From Bacteroidaceae bacterium (lineage in GTDB: Bacteria; Bacteroidota; Bacteroidia; Bacteroidales; Barnesiellaceae_A): a stretch of DNA of 17,221 nt. The notes under the pieces are model-generated. The model saw only the letters and a list, made by a program, of their open reading frames with translations, was not told the DNA's origin and did no database searches. The translations under genes and the position numbers were made by a program. The DNA lies in NCBI GenBank assembly GCA_017561285.1, contig JAFZDG010000209.1, forward strand, positions 1-17,221, in the 5' to 3' direction. Below, one piece after another: positions 1-7,973 of this stretch; the stretch's first letter is position 1; each line of letters opens with the position of its first letter.

Positions 1-1
1 A

Positions 2-1084
2 GCACGTCTCGACCGTTTCAAGAAATATGGTATTGCGGGCGTGAAGGTCGATTTTATAGCTCGAGACGACCAATTGGCCATCAATTGGTTGGCTCAAATG
101 GCCGAGATGACTGCCAAGCGTCAGATGTTGTTGCTTATGCATGGTTGTCCCAAGCCCACCGGTTTGCATCGCACATACCCCAACATCATCAGCTACGAAG
201 CTGTACATGGACTCGAAAATAACAAGTGGGATCGCTCGTGCAATCCTACTTATATGGTCGAGTGGCCATTCTTGCGTATGTTGGGCGGTGCGGCCGATGC
301 TACTCCCGGATTGCTCAGCAACTGCACCTATCGTCACTTTGCCATCAAGCCCACCGGTCGCCCCGATTGTACCGGTACTCGCGCCAATGGTATGGCTATG
401 TATGTGGTTTTCCATCAAACACTTGGTTTCATCAGCGACTCGCCCACCGAGTACTACAAAGTGCCCGATATTATGGAGTGGCTCAAACTCGTGCCCACCG
501 TATGGGACGAAACATTACCCCTTGCAGGCGAAATGAGCGAATACATCGTGATGGCGCGTCGCAAAGGTCAGGAGTGGTGGGTTGGTGCTATGAACAAGAT
601 GGACAATCAACGCAGTCAATACAGCCGCGATATACACATCGACTTCTCATTCCTCACCCCGGGTGTCACATACGAGGCACATATAATAAAAGATTTGGAA
701 GATAGCAACAGAGATGCCTCGTTATATGAGATAGAGCGCACAGAACTCACTGCCGAGAGTGCTGCCGACTATTGGTTGGCCAATGGCGGTGGCATTGCCA
801 TGCGCATATATCCCAAAGGTAGCGACAATGTTCCCTCTATCGAGCACGACAACGCCTCCGACATATCTGTTCGTTACGATGCTACTACACAGCACCTCAC
901 AGTCGATAGTTCGAGTCTTATAGAGACACTATATATAATAGATGTGTTGGGACGCATACAACCCATCGAAGCTTTGTTGCCCGCCCGTCACATCGAGTTG
1001 CCTTTGCACAGCCTGCATCGTGGCGTATATTGGTTGATGACTTCAACTGCACAAGAGCGAATATCATCACAATTTATTAAATAA
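2..1084 (+). CDS. GH97 family glycoside hydrolase, C-terminal part (5' end outside window)
   Basis: The reading frame is open from base 2, so the gene begins upstream; about 360 residues remain of a family that is usually 650-750 long. The visible part is the second half of the (beta/alpha)8 barrel plus C-terminal beta domains. The strand motif GVKVDF has Asp at bases 50-52. Exactly 55 residues later a Glu (bases 215-217) lies in a G-L-E-N-N-K-W motif. As I recall, the characterised retaining GH97 alpha-galactosidase has nucleophile Asp and acid/base Glu with the same 55-residue spacing, while inverting SusB-type members lack this Asp. A retaining alpha-galactosidase or related (e.g. beta-L-arabinopyranosidase) activity is therefore inferred. 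The last ~75 residues, with I-D-V-L-G-R, R-G-V-Y-W and terminal Q-F-I-K, look like a T9SS type A sorting domain, implying secretion or surface attachment. The stop lies 7 nt before susC, so co-transcription is likely. Confidence 0.85.
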   Translation, partial: ARLDRFKKYGIAGVKVDFIARDDQLAINWLAQMAEMTAKRQMLLLMHGCPKPTGLHRTYPNIISYEAVHGLENNKWDRSCNPTYMVEWPFLRMLGGAADATPGLLSNCTYRHFAIKPTGRPDCTGTRANGMAMYVVFHQTLGFISDSPTEYYKVPDIMEWLKLVPTVWDETLPLAGEMSEYIVMARRKGQEWWVGAMNKMDNQRSQYSRDIHIDFSFLTPGVTYEAHIIKDLEDSNRDASLYEIERTELTAESAADYWLANGGGIAMRIYPKGSDNVPSIEHDNASDISVRYDATTQHLTVDSSSLIETLYIIDVLGRIQPIEALLPARHIELPLHSLHRGVYWLMTSTAQERISSQFIK

Positions 1085-1091
1085 CAAAACT

Positions 1092-4000
1092 ATGAAGAAA
1101 TTCCTAACGAAAGCACTTTATGTGTTATTGATGACACTTCCCGGTGTTGCCATCGCGCAAGTACAGGGAACTGTTTACGACAAGAACACCGGTGAACCAT
1201 TGATTGGTGTAAGTGTCGTAGTAAAAGGCCAATCTGTTGGTACAATGACCGACGTTGATGGTAACTTCAACATCAAGGCCAATGCCAAAGATGCTTTGGT
1301 ATTTACCTATGTAGGCTATACCAAGGCCGAGTACACTGCTACTCCCGGTAAAAAAATGAACATCTATATGGCCGATAATGCCATTGAGATGGAAGAAGTT
1401 GTTGTGGTAGGTGTGGCCATGAAGAAGAGCGACCTTACCGGTGCCGTTCAACACGTATCGGCCAACGACATCAAGAACGTTCCTACTGCCGACGTGAACC
1501 AAGCCCTGCAAGGTAAAGTGCCCGGTGTGTACGTTAAGAGTAGCCCCCGTCCCGGTGAAACTGCTTCTATCAAGGTACGTGGTAACAACTCAATCTCTTA
1601 TGGTACCAACCCCATCTACGTTGTCGATGGTCTTGTAATGGACGGTGGTTTCGATGCGTTGAACCCCAACGATATCGAGTCTATCGATGTCCTCAAGGAT
1701 GCTTCTGCAACAGCTATCTATGGTGCTCGTGGTGCCAACGGTGTTATCGTTATCACTACCAAGAAAGGTAAAAGCAAAGAGGGTAAATTGTCATACAACG
1801 GTTGGGTAGGTTTCCAAGACTTCACCAAGAAGATTCCTACACTCAACGGTATCGAGCTCTTCGACCTCCGTTGCGAGTCGTACCTCAACCAATGGATACA
1901 TGACAACCCCGGTAAAACTGAAGAGCAAGCTCAAAAGTATGCCGAGCGTTCGTTGTACACACTCAATGCAAGCCGCAACGTTGCCTTCTCTGAGCGCGAG
2001 ATTGCTGCTTACGAAAAATTCTTGGCTATGCAAGCCGAAAATCCCAACATCGCTCACGACGATCTTCGTTACGACTGGGTAGATATGGTTACTCAACCCG
2101 GTTTCCAACAAAATCACTCACTCGATTTCTCTAAGGCTACCGACAATGGTGGTAGTGTATATGTTTCGTTTGGTTACAACAAGCAAAAAGGTCAAGTTAT
2201 CGACACCGGTTACGAGCGTTTCACCGGTAAGGTTAACGTTGAGCAACCCATCAAGTCTTGGTTGAAAGTGGGTACTAACAACTCATTCTCTTACTCTGAG
2301 CAACAACCCAGCAAGGCCGATATTTTCTATAGCGCCCTCAATGCTTGTGTACTCTTGGAGCCCAGCGAAGATTACACTTATATGCCCATTGGTAAAATCG
2401 AGAACCAAAGTAACACCAACCCCTTGCTCACCAACTATATCGAGCGCGACCTCATTCAATCGCGTTTGTTGAGTACTTCTTATGTAAACATCAGCCCCCT
2501 CAAAGGTCTTGATATTCGTTCTACCTTCTCTTTGAACTATCAAAACTACGAAGACTATTCATACTACGGTCTCAAGTCGGCCAACAGTATCAACCAAGGC
2601 TGCGATGGTCAATCGGTACAAAAGAAAGGTCGCAATGTAGAGTGGGCATGGGATAACTCTGTTGCCTACAACAACACTTTCAACGAGGTACACCGCGTGT
2701 CGGCTTTGTTCTCTATGAGCTACTCTCGCTTGGCCGGTAACTACAACCAAGTAAACGCTCAAGGTTATGGCAACGACCTCTTCGGTTACAAGAATATGGG
2801 TGGTGCTTCGGACAAAGAGCACGTTTACTATGCTTCAGACTTCTGGGCTTCTACACTCGCTTCTTATATGTTGCGCGCCAACTACTCGTTCGACTCTCGT
2901 TACTACATCACTTTGACAGGTCGTTTCGATGGTTCGTCTAAGTTTGGTCCCAACAACAAGTGGGGTTTCTTCCCCTCGGTAGCTGCCTCTTGGAATATTG
3001 CCAACGAGCCTTTTATGGCCGATGTTCGTGACATCAACAACTTGCGTCTCCGCGTAGGTTATGGTGTTGCCGGTAACCAAAATATCGATCGCTATCGTTA
3101 CTACACACTCTTCTCTCCCTCAGTGAGCCTCGACAGCCCCATCCTCAACAATGGTGGTGAGTTTGGTAATCCCGACCTCCGCTGGGAAGAGCAAAAACAA
3201 GTGAACGTGGGTATCGACTTTGGTGCTTGGAACGACCGCTTGAACCTTGCCATCGACTATTTCCACATCGACAACGAAAACTTGTTGATGATGCGCACGA
3301 TGGCTGCCTCTTCGGGTTATGTACGCCGTATGGACAACGTTGGTTGTTTGACCAACCAGGGTGTTGAGTTCACTATCAACGCTACTCCCGTTCAAACCAA
3401 AGATTGGAACTGGACTGTAGGTTTCAACCTCGCATTGGACAAAAACCGCATCACAAGCCTCTATGACGATGTTGACCACATCTACAACTTGGGTGGTTAC
3501 AGTGGCAACGAGGTACAATCTACCGGCAACTTGTTTATTGGCGAGTCTATCAACAACTACTACTTGTATGAGTTCGACCGCATTATCCAAAATACTCCCG
3601 AAGACCTCGCTCTCGCCGAGAAATATTCTAAATCAACAGGTCGTGTAATCGAGGCCGGTGACATTCTTCCCAAAGACCAAGACGGTGACGGTTTTATCGA
3701 TGACAACGACCGCATTATCTGCGGTAGCTCCGATCCCTTGTTCTATGGTGGTCTCTCTACCTCATTGAGCTGGAAAGGTCTTGCGCTCGATGTATTCTGC
3801 AACTACTCTTACGGTGGCAAGCAAATCAGCTGGCTCTATGAGGGCTTGCTCAATACTGCCGGTATGCCCGTTGGTACTGCTCACATCGACATCCTCGATC
3901 GTTGGACTCCCGAGAATCCCAGCAACACCATTCCTCGTGCTGCTTACATTGGTGGTCGCTACTCGCGTTCTGAGACTTCGTTGGCATTGCAAGATGCTTC

Positions 4001-4202
4001 GTTCTTCCGTCTCTCTAACGTGACTCTCTCTTACACATTCCCCGCTCAACTCACTCGTAAGGCGTTCATCGAGAACCTCCGCATTTACGTTACAGGTAAT
4101 AACCTCCTCACTGCTACCAAGTTCAAAGGTTATGACCCCGAAATGGGCGACTACTATCCCGCTACTCGCATGTATGTAGTTGGTCTTAACATTACTTTCT
4201 AA
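1092..4202 (+). CDS. susC-like: SusC-like TonB-linked outer-membrane glycan transporter
   Basis: This 1036-residue protein forms the outer-membrane barrel that imports oligosaccharides using TonB energy, with the SusD-like protein as lid. Residues 1-22 are a signal peptide (cleavage after A-I-A). Residues 23-95 are a carboxypeptidase-regulatory-like beta-sandwich (G-T-V-Y-D...G-E-P-L-I-G-V). A TonB-box-like segment M-E-E-V-V-V-V-G lies at 100-107, and the plug domain covers about 113-228 with V-P-G-V-Y-V, K-V-R-G-N-N-S and the typical D-A-S-A-T-A-I-Y-G-A-R-G-A-N-G-V. The rest is barrel, including the conserved D-Q-D-G-D-G-F-I-D-D-N-D-R loop and a terminal Phe suited to the BAM machinery. There is no N-terminal STN domain, so signalling through an anti-sigma factor is unlikely. 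The usual V-G-Y-G-T-Q-K-K after the TonB box is V-G-V-A-M-K-K here. The start is the only sensible one before the signal peptide; no Shine-Dalgarno is seen, as is usual in this phylum. Confidence 0.96.
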   Translation: MKKFLTKALYVLLMTLPGVAIAQVQGTVYDKNTGEPLIGVSVVVKGQSVGTMTDVDGNFNIKANAKDALVFTYVGYTKAEYTATPGKKMNIYMADNAIEMEEVVVVGVAMKKSDLTGAVQHVSANDIKNVPTADVNQALQGKVPGVYVKSSPRPGETASIKVRGNNSISYGTNPIYVVDGLVMDGGFDALNPNDIESIDVLKDASATAIYGARGANGVIVITTKKGKSKEGKLSYNGWVGFQDFTKKIPTLNGIELFDLRCESYLNQWIHDNPGKTEEQAQKYAERSLYTLNASRNVAFSEREIAAYEKFLAMQAENPNIAHDDLRYDWVDMVTQPGFQQNHSLDFSKATDNGGSVYVSFGYNKQKGQVIDTGYERFTGKVNVEQPIKSWLKVGTNNSFSYSEQQPSKADIFYSALNACVLLEPSEDYTYMPIGKIENQSNTNPLLTNYIERDLIQSRLLSTSYVNISPLKGLDIRSTFSLNYQNYEDYSYYGLKSANSINQGCDGQSVQKKGRNVEWAWDNSVAYNNTFNEVHRVSALFSMSYSRLAGNYNQVNAQGYGNDLFGYKNMGGASDKEHVYYASDFWASTLASYMLRANYSFDSRYYITLTGRFDGSSKFGPNNKWGFFPSVAASWNIANEPFMADVRDINNLRLRVGYGVAGNQNIDRYRYYTLFSPSVSLDSPILNNGGEFGNPDLRWEEQKQVNVGIDFGAWNDRLNLAIDYFHIDNENLLMMRTMAASSGYVRRMDNVGCLTNQGVEFTINATPVQTKDWNWTVGFNLALDKNRITSLYDDVDHIYNLGGYSGNEVQSTGNLFIGESINNYYLYEFDRIIQNTPEDLALAEKYSKSTGRVIEAGDILPKDQDGDGFIDDNDRIICGSSDPLFYGGLSTSLSWKGLALDVFCNYSYGGKQISWLYEGLLNTAGMPVGTAHIDILDRWTPENPSNTIPRAAYIGGRYSRSETSLALQDASFFRLSNVTLSYTFPAQLTRKAFIENLRIYVTGNNLLTATKFKGYDPEMGDYYPATRMYVVGLNITF

Positions 4203-4215
4203 TCATTAATATTCA

Positions 4216-5787
4216 ATGACTATGAAATCAATATTCAAGAAATTCAGCATCTGCGCAATGGCTTTGGTGGTAGCCGCTATGCCGGCTTGTACCGACGATT
4301 TCCTCGTAGAAGAGCCTCAAACTTCTAAGTCTATTGAGCAAATCCTTTCGGATAACGACAACATCCAATACTATCTCAACGGCTTGTACGCCAAGCTACG
4401 TCAATGCCGCAACTCTCGCGAGGGTTTGCGTCTCAATCATGGTACCGACGAGTTGCAAATTGGTTTTTGCCAACAACGCGACTATCCCGATAAAGGTTCG
4501 TTCGATACTTTCTCGCCCCTCTACAACAGTGAGAACAGCAACTTCTCTCAATTGTGGAACCTCCGTTTCCCCATTGCTGTGCAAGCTGCTCAAGCTCGCC
4601 AAGTATTGGAGGGAAAATTGGCTGCCGACTCTACCAATGTCGACTTGAAGTCGTTCTTAGGTCAAGCCGCTTTCTATGAGGCTACTGCTCTCTTTGAGAT
4701 GGTATGGTACTGGGGCGAGTTGCCCATCACTACCATCAACCCCGATGGTACAATCCAAATGTCGGGCCGCCGTCCTCTCAACGAGGTATATGAACATATG
4801 ATCGACCTCTATACCACTGCCGTTGAAAACCTCCCCGCCAAGCGTCAAGGCGATGGCCGTATTCCTACTCAATGGACTGCTAAAGTAATGCTTGCCAAGA
4901 TTTATATGGCTGCCGAGACTCCCGAGTATCGCGACTATGCCAAGGCCAAAGAGTTGCTCAAAGACGTTGTTGACAATGGTGGTTTCTCTTTGATGCCCAA
5001 CTACGCCGATCTTTGGGATCATACTCAAAACTGCGATCAAGAGTCTATCTGGACATACTACTTCAACAACGTTACCGACAAGTGCCAGTTGCAATGGTAC
5101 TGTGGTAGCCGCGCAGCTTCTGACTGGGGCCAACGCTGTCCTCATGGTGGTTACGATGAGGCTCTCCCCACTGTATATGCCTATAGCACTGTGGCTCAAG
5201 GTGGTATATGGGAAGAGGACGATACTCGCTACGATGCCACTATCCGCACCAACTTCGACTGGAACGGTAAGAAAGCTGATGATGTTTCCGGTTTCGGCGA
5301 TGACCAACTCGATCCCCACATCAAGAAGTATGAGGACGATCGTATCATAGAGTTGGACGTAAACTTCTGGGATTGCGGTAAGAATACTTATTTCCTCCGT
5401 TATGCCGACGTTTTGATGCTCTATGCCGAGGCCCTCAACGAGTGTGCCGCCACTGCCGATGCTGTTGCTATCATCAACGACCAAATTCGTGCTCGTGCTT
5501 GGGGTTGGAACCTCCCCGAAGAGATGAAGTGGAACCCCGGTATGAGCCAAGAGGACTTCCGCAAGAACATCCTCGATGAGCGTATGCGTGAGTTGATGGC
5601 CGAGATGTGGCGTCGTTATGACCTCATCCGCACAGGCAAGTATGTTGATTACACTAAGAAACACAACAAATGGGCCAGAGAGTCGGGTAATATGCAAGAC
5701 TTCCACAAGCGTTTCCCCGTTCCTTACACCGAGATTACTCAAAACGAATATATCTCTACTGCCGACCAAAATCCCGGTTTGAGATAA
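4216..5787 (+). CDS. susD-like: SusD-like surface glycan-binding lipoprotein (RagB/SusD family)
   Basis: This is the glycan-capturing lid of the SusC transporter, starting 13 nt after it. The signal peptide ends in a lipobox, A-M-P-A-C (Cys25 from the first ATG). The next residues, T-D-D-F, are acidic and fit the lipoprotein export signal that sends Bacteroidota lipoproteins to the cell surface. The 523-residue length is normal. SusD hallmarks are the helical TPR-like start (I-Q-Y-Y-L-N-G-L-Y-A-K-L), a middle Y-A-D-V-L-M-L-Y-A-E-A-L-N-E motif and the C-terminal D-E-R-M-R-E-L...R-R-Y-D-L-I-R-T-G-K signature, ending with P-Y-T-E-I. A second ATG at 4222 (M-K-S-I-F-K-K) gives a more typical signal peptide and may be the true start. 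The sequence cannot tell which sugar is bound. A terminator follows. Confidence 0.96.
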   Translation: MTMKSIFKKFSICAMALVVAAMPACTDDFLVEEPQTSKSIEQILSDNDNIQYYLNGLYAKLRQCRNSREGLRLNHGTDELQIGFCQQRDYPDKGSFDTFSPLYNSENSNFSQLWNLRFPIAVQAAQARQVLEGKLAADSTNVDLKSFLGQAAFYEATALFEMVWYWGELPITTINPDGTIQMSGRRPLNEVYEHMIDLYTTAVENLPAKRQGDGRIPTQWTAKVMLAKIYMAAETPEYRDYAKAKELLKDVVDNGGFSLMPNYADLWDHTQNCDQESIWTYYFNNVTDKCQLQWYCGSRAASDWGQRCPHGGYDEALPTVYAYSTVAQGGIWEEDDTRYDATIRTNFDWNGKKADDVSGFGDDQLDPHIKKYEDDRIIELDVNFWDCGKNTYFLRYADVLMLYAEALNECAATADAVAIINDQIRARAWGWNLPEEMKWNPGMSQEDFRKNILDERMRELMAEMWRRYDLIRTGKYVDYTKKHNKWARESGNMQDFHKRFPVPYTEITQNEYISTADQNPGLR

Positions 5788-5798
5788 TAACCCTATAA

Positions 5799-5858
5799 GC
5801 AATAGATGTTGCCTGTGGCAGCACTACCCGGACAACATCTATTGCACTTTTTACTTTT
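5799..5858 (+). terminator. Rho-independent terminator after the GH97-SusC-SusD unit
   Basis: A perfect 13-bp stem is formed by 5799-5811 (GCAATAGATGTTG) and 5833-5845. The 21-nt loop can add inner pairs (CC with GG across a bulged A). A T-rich run, ACTTTTTACTTTT, follows at 5846-5858. It begins 11 nt after the SusD stop and closes the upstream transcription unit. The large loop is unusual, so partial read-through into the propeller gene is possible. Confidence 0.75.
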
Positions 5859-5859
5859 G
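5852..5859 (+). promoter_or_regulatory. Candidate Bacteroidota -7 promoter element before the propeller gene
   Basis: TACTTTTG matches the Bacteroides sigma-ABfr -7 consensus TAnnTTTG exactly and lies about 40 nt before the ATG at 5900, inside the T-rich tail of the preceding terminator. The expected -33 TTTG at the proper distance is not seen, so the call rests on one half-site. The downstream leader (5860-5899) is strongly AT-rich and lacks a Shine-Dalgarno, as is common for well expressed genes of this phylum. Confidence 0.35.
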
Positions 5860-5899
5860 CATATAATTAACCTTTTTATTAACAACTAAATTTTATTTT

Positions 5900-7825
5900 A
5901 TGAAAGCAAAACAATTACTCGTAATGGCAGCTGTATGCTCGGCTGCAACAGTAATGGCCGATGTTGTTGTTCCCGGTTTCGAAGTACAACAAGATGGTCC
6001 TTTCAACTATGAGATGGGCGAACGCGGTGTGTTGGCTTATGGTGACTACAACAACGATGGTTACTTGGATTGCCTTATGATTCGTAACGGTGCTGATCCT
6101 GTCTTGTGGAAAAACAATGGTGACAAAACTTTCACCAACGTAATGGACGAGCAAGAAGACCTCGCTTGGGCTAACGTTTATGGTGCTGCTGCTTTGTGGA
6201 CTGACTTCAACAACGATGGCAACCTCGACCTTATCATCTCGGGTTGTATGTCTCAAAACGACCTCGGTACAGCTATTCTCTATGCTTACACCAACGAAGG
6301 TGCTGAGGGCGACTACTTCTTGACTGAGAACTTCAAGCTCGAAGAGGATGTATTTGTTTCTTATGCTCGCTCAAGCGATGACGGTACAGGTAATCAAATC
6401 TTCTATGCTGCCGACTTCAACAACGATGGTTACAACGATGTCCTCTTCTGTAGTGGTCAAGCAGCAGGCGTTGACTCTCCCCGTAAACCTATTCTCTATG
6501 TAAACGACAAGAACGGTTCGTTCGTACAAAACGAGAACCCCGAATTCCAACCTATCAATGGTGCCGGTACTACAGTTGCCGACTTCAACAACGATGGTAT
6601 GATGGACTTCGCTAATACCGGTTGGCACGATGAGACCGGTGACTCTAACAGCACAGTTGTATATATCAACAAGGGTGATTTGACATTCGAAGTTGTAACA
6701 GGATTCGGTCGTGGTTCACACACAGGTTCATTGGTTGCTCTCGACTACAACAACGACGGTGTAATGGATCTCTTTGAGTGCGGTCGTAACTGCAACCTCG
6801 ATGGTTGGGGTGGTCGTGCATTGCTTTACACCAACGATGGTACAGGCAAAAACTGGACTATGATTGAAGAGGATGTTAACTATATGACCGGTCGTGCCGG
6901 TAACGTTGCATTTGGCGACATCAACAACGATGGTTGCACCGACCTCTTCACTTCAGGCTGGCCCGGTCCCGTTGGTCTCTTCCTCGGTGATGGTACTGCT
7001 ACTTACACCGATGGTACCGAAGCCTTCCCCGCTGTAGCATATTGTCGTGGTGGTGACGTAGTATTTGTTGACATAAACAACGATGGTGTAATGGAACTTC
7101 ACGCATACGGTTATCGCGATGGTGGTAGCGAAGGTCCCACTATCCAAGAGAAAAATGATAAAGGTGAAGTAATTAATGAATATCCCAATCCCGATTGGCC
7201 TTTCATCCAAAACCCCACTTGGCCCAACTACATCTCTTATGTAACAGGTGTTGCTGCTAATCAAGCTCCCGCTGTTCCCACCGGCTTCACTGCTACTCAA
7301 AACGGTAGCGATGTAGTTCTCGCTTGGACTGCTCCCGCCGACGATACAACTCCCTCGGCTGCTCTCCGTTACAACGTTTACGCTAAGAACAAAGCTACAG
7401 GTGCTGTATTCTGCTTGACTCCCGCCGACCTCGCTACAGGTTTCGTTCGCGTTAACCGTACTGCTACTCTCTTGAACACTACTACTTATACTTTCAAGGG
7501 TATGAATGTTAACGAGTATGACTTCGGTGTACAAGCCGTTGATAACGGTTTCCGTGGTGGTCTCTTCGCTTCTACCAATGCCGACAACTCTGTTGAGAGC
7601 GTTAAGAGCGCTACTGTTGCTGCATACGCTTTGAACGGTGTTATCAACATCGTAAACGGTGGTGTTGAGGATGCTGCTTACAACGTATATGCTGTAAACG
7701 GTGCTCAAGTTGCTGCCGGTACAGTAGCTGCTGCTGCTCAAGTAGAGGTTGCCCTCAACGCAGGTATCTACGTTGTAGAGGTTGTTGCTGCTGACGGCGT
7801 TGCTGTTGTTAAAGTTGTTCTCTAA
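5900..7825 (+). CDS. Secreted seven-bladed FG-GAP/VCBS propeller with Fn3-like domain and T9SS tail
   Basis: This 641-residue exported protein has no recognisable catalytic motif. Residues 1-20 are a signal peptide (cleavage after V-M-A). Seven calcium-loop motifs of the form D-x-N-N-D-G-x-x-D/E begin at Asp 49, 102, 172, 228, 282, 340 and 391. Their 50-70-residue spacing fits one per blade of a seven-bladed beta-propeller like those of integrin-alpha and VCBS proteins. Residues ~456-560 look like an Fn3 domain (Y-N-V-Y-A-K-N, then F-K-G-M-N and F-G-V-Q-A-V). Residues ~564-641 resemble a T9SS type A sorting domain (V-Y-A-V-N-G-A-Q-V, A-G-I-Y-V-V, terminal V-V-K-V-V-L) and are unusually rich in Ala and Val. 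The gene stands alone between two terminators directly behind susCD, where SusE/SusF-type binding proteins normally lie. A glycan-binding role is inferred; adhesion or an unrecognised enzyme activity are alternatives. Confidence 0.88.
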   Translation: MKAKQLLVMAAVCSAATVMADVVVPGFEVQQDGPFNYEMGERGVLAYGDYNNDGYLDCLMIRNGADPVLWKNNGDKTFTNVMDEQEDLAWANVYGAAALWTDFNNDGNLDLIISGCMSQNDLGTAILYAYTNEGAEGDYFLTENFKLEEDVFVSYARSSDDGTGNQIFYAADFNNDGYNDVLFCSGQAAGVDSPRKPILYVNDKNGSFVQNENPEFQPINGAGTTVADFNNDGMMDFANTGWHDETGDSNSTVVYINKGDLTFEVVTGFGRGSHTGSLVALDYNNDGVMDLFECGRNCNLDGWGGRALLYTNDGTGKNWTMIEEDVNYMTGRAGNVAFGDINNDGCTDLFTSGWPGPVGLFLGDGTATYTDGTEAFPAVAYCRGGDVVFVDINNDGVMELHAYGYRDGGSEGPTIQEKNDKGEVINEYPNPDWPFIQNPTWPNYISYVTGVAANQAPAVPTGFTATQNGSDVVLAWTAPADDTTPSAALRYNVYAKNKATGAVFCLTPADLATGFVRVNRTATLLNTTTYTFKGMNVNEYDFGVQAVDNGFRGGLFASTNADNSVESVKSATVAAYALNGVINIVNGGVEDAAYNVYAVNGAQVAAGTVAAAAQVEVALNAGIYVVEVVAADGVAVVKVVL

Positions 7826-7844
7826 TATCTTGTAGATATCTCTC

Positions 7845-7887
7845 CTTTGGGCGGCGCAGCCGCGCCGCCCAAAGTTTCCTTTTTTAT
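7845..7887 (+). terminator. Strong Rho-independent terminator after the first propeller gene
   Basis: A perfect 13-bp GC-rich stem is formed by 7845-7857 (CTTTGGGCGGCGC) and 7862-7874, closed by the tetraloop AGCC (7858-7861) and followed by TTTCCTTTTTTAT. It starts 20 nt after the stop codon. A smaller ATATCT-TGT-AGATAT hairpin (7825-7839) sits directly on the stop codon. This is the strongest terminator in the window. Confidence 0.9.
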
Positions 7888-7973
7888 ACAGACGTTACCA
7901 TTGATTCTGCCGTATAGGACTAACAAAAAGCAGAATTTTAGATACACGCCCAATATCCCTACTATTAAAAGTT

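Noticed and set aside
4657..5802. A 381-codon open frame on the - strand across the SusD-like gene
   Set aside because: It lies fully antisense to a well supported SusD-family gene and has no recognisable domain; its openness follows from the codon bias of the + strand gene.
6041..7100. Regularly spaced GACTTCAACAACGATGG-like DNA repeats that might suggest a CRISPR or tandem DNA repeat
   Set aside because: The repeats stay in frame, encode D-F-N-N-D-G and have irregular coding spacers of 150-210 bases. They are protein blade motifs, not a CRISPR array.
6953..7741. A 262-codon open frame on the - strand within the first propeller gene
   Set aside because: Its composition is very rich in Ser, Val and Thr, with no signal or domain, as expected for the complement of repeated GGT/GCT/AAC codons. 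It is a shadow.
5900..7825. The propeller proteins as polysaccharide lyases of the PL11 type
   Set aside because: PL11 enzymes are also Ca-containing propellers, but I found no sequence motif that supports lyase activity. Fold similarity alone is not enough.
7904..7936. A 7-bp inverted repeat (ATTCTGC / GCAGAAT) with a 19-nt spacer upstream of the first GH-D gene
   Set aside because: It is short, with a long spacer, and expected by chance in a region of this size. No promoter consensus was found around it.
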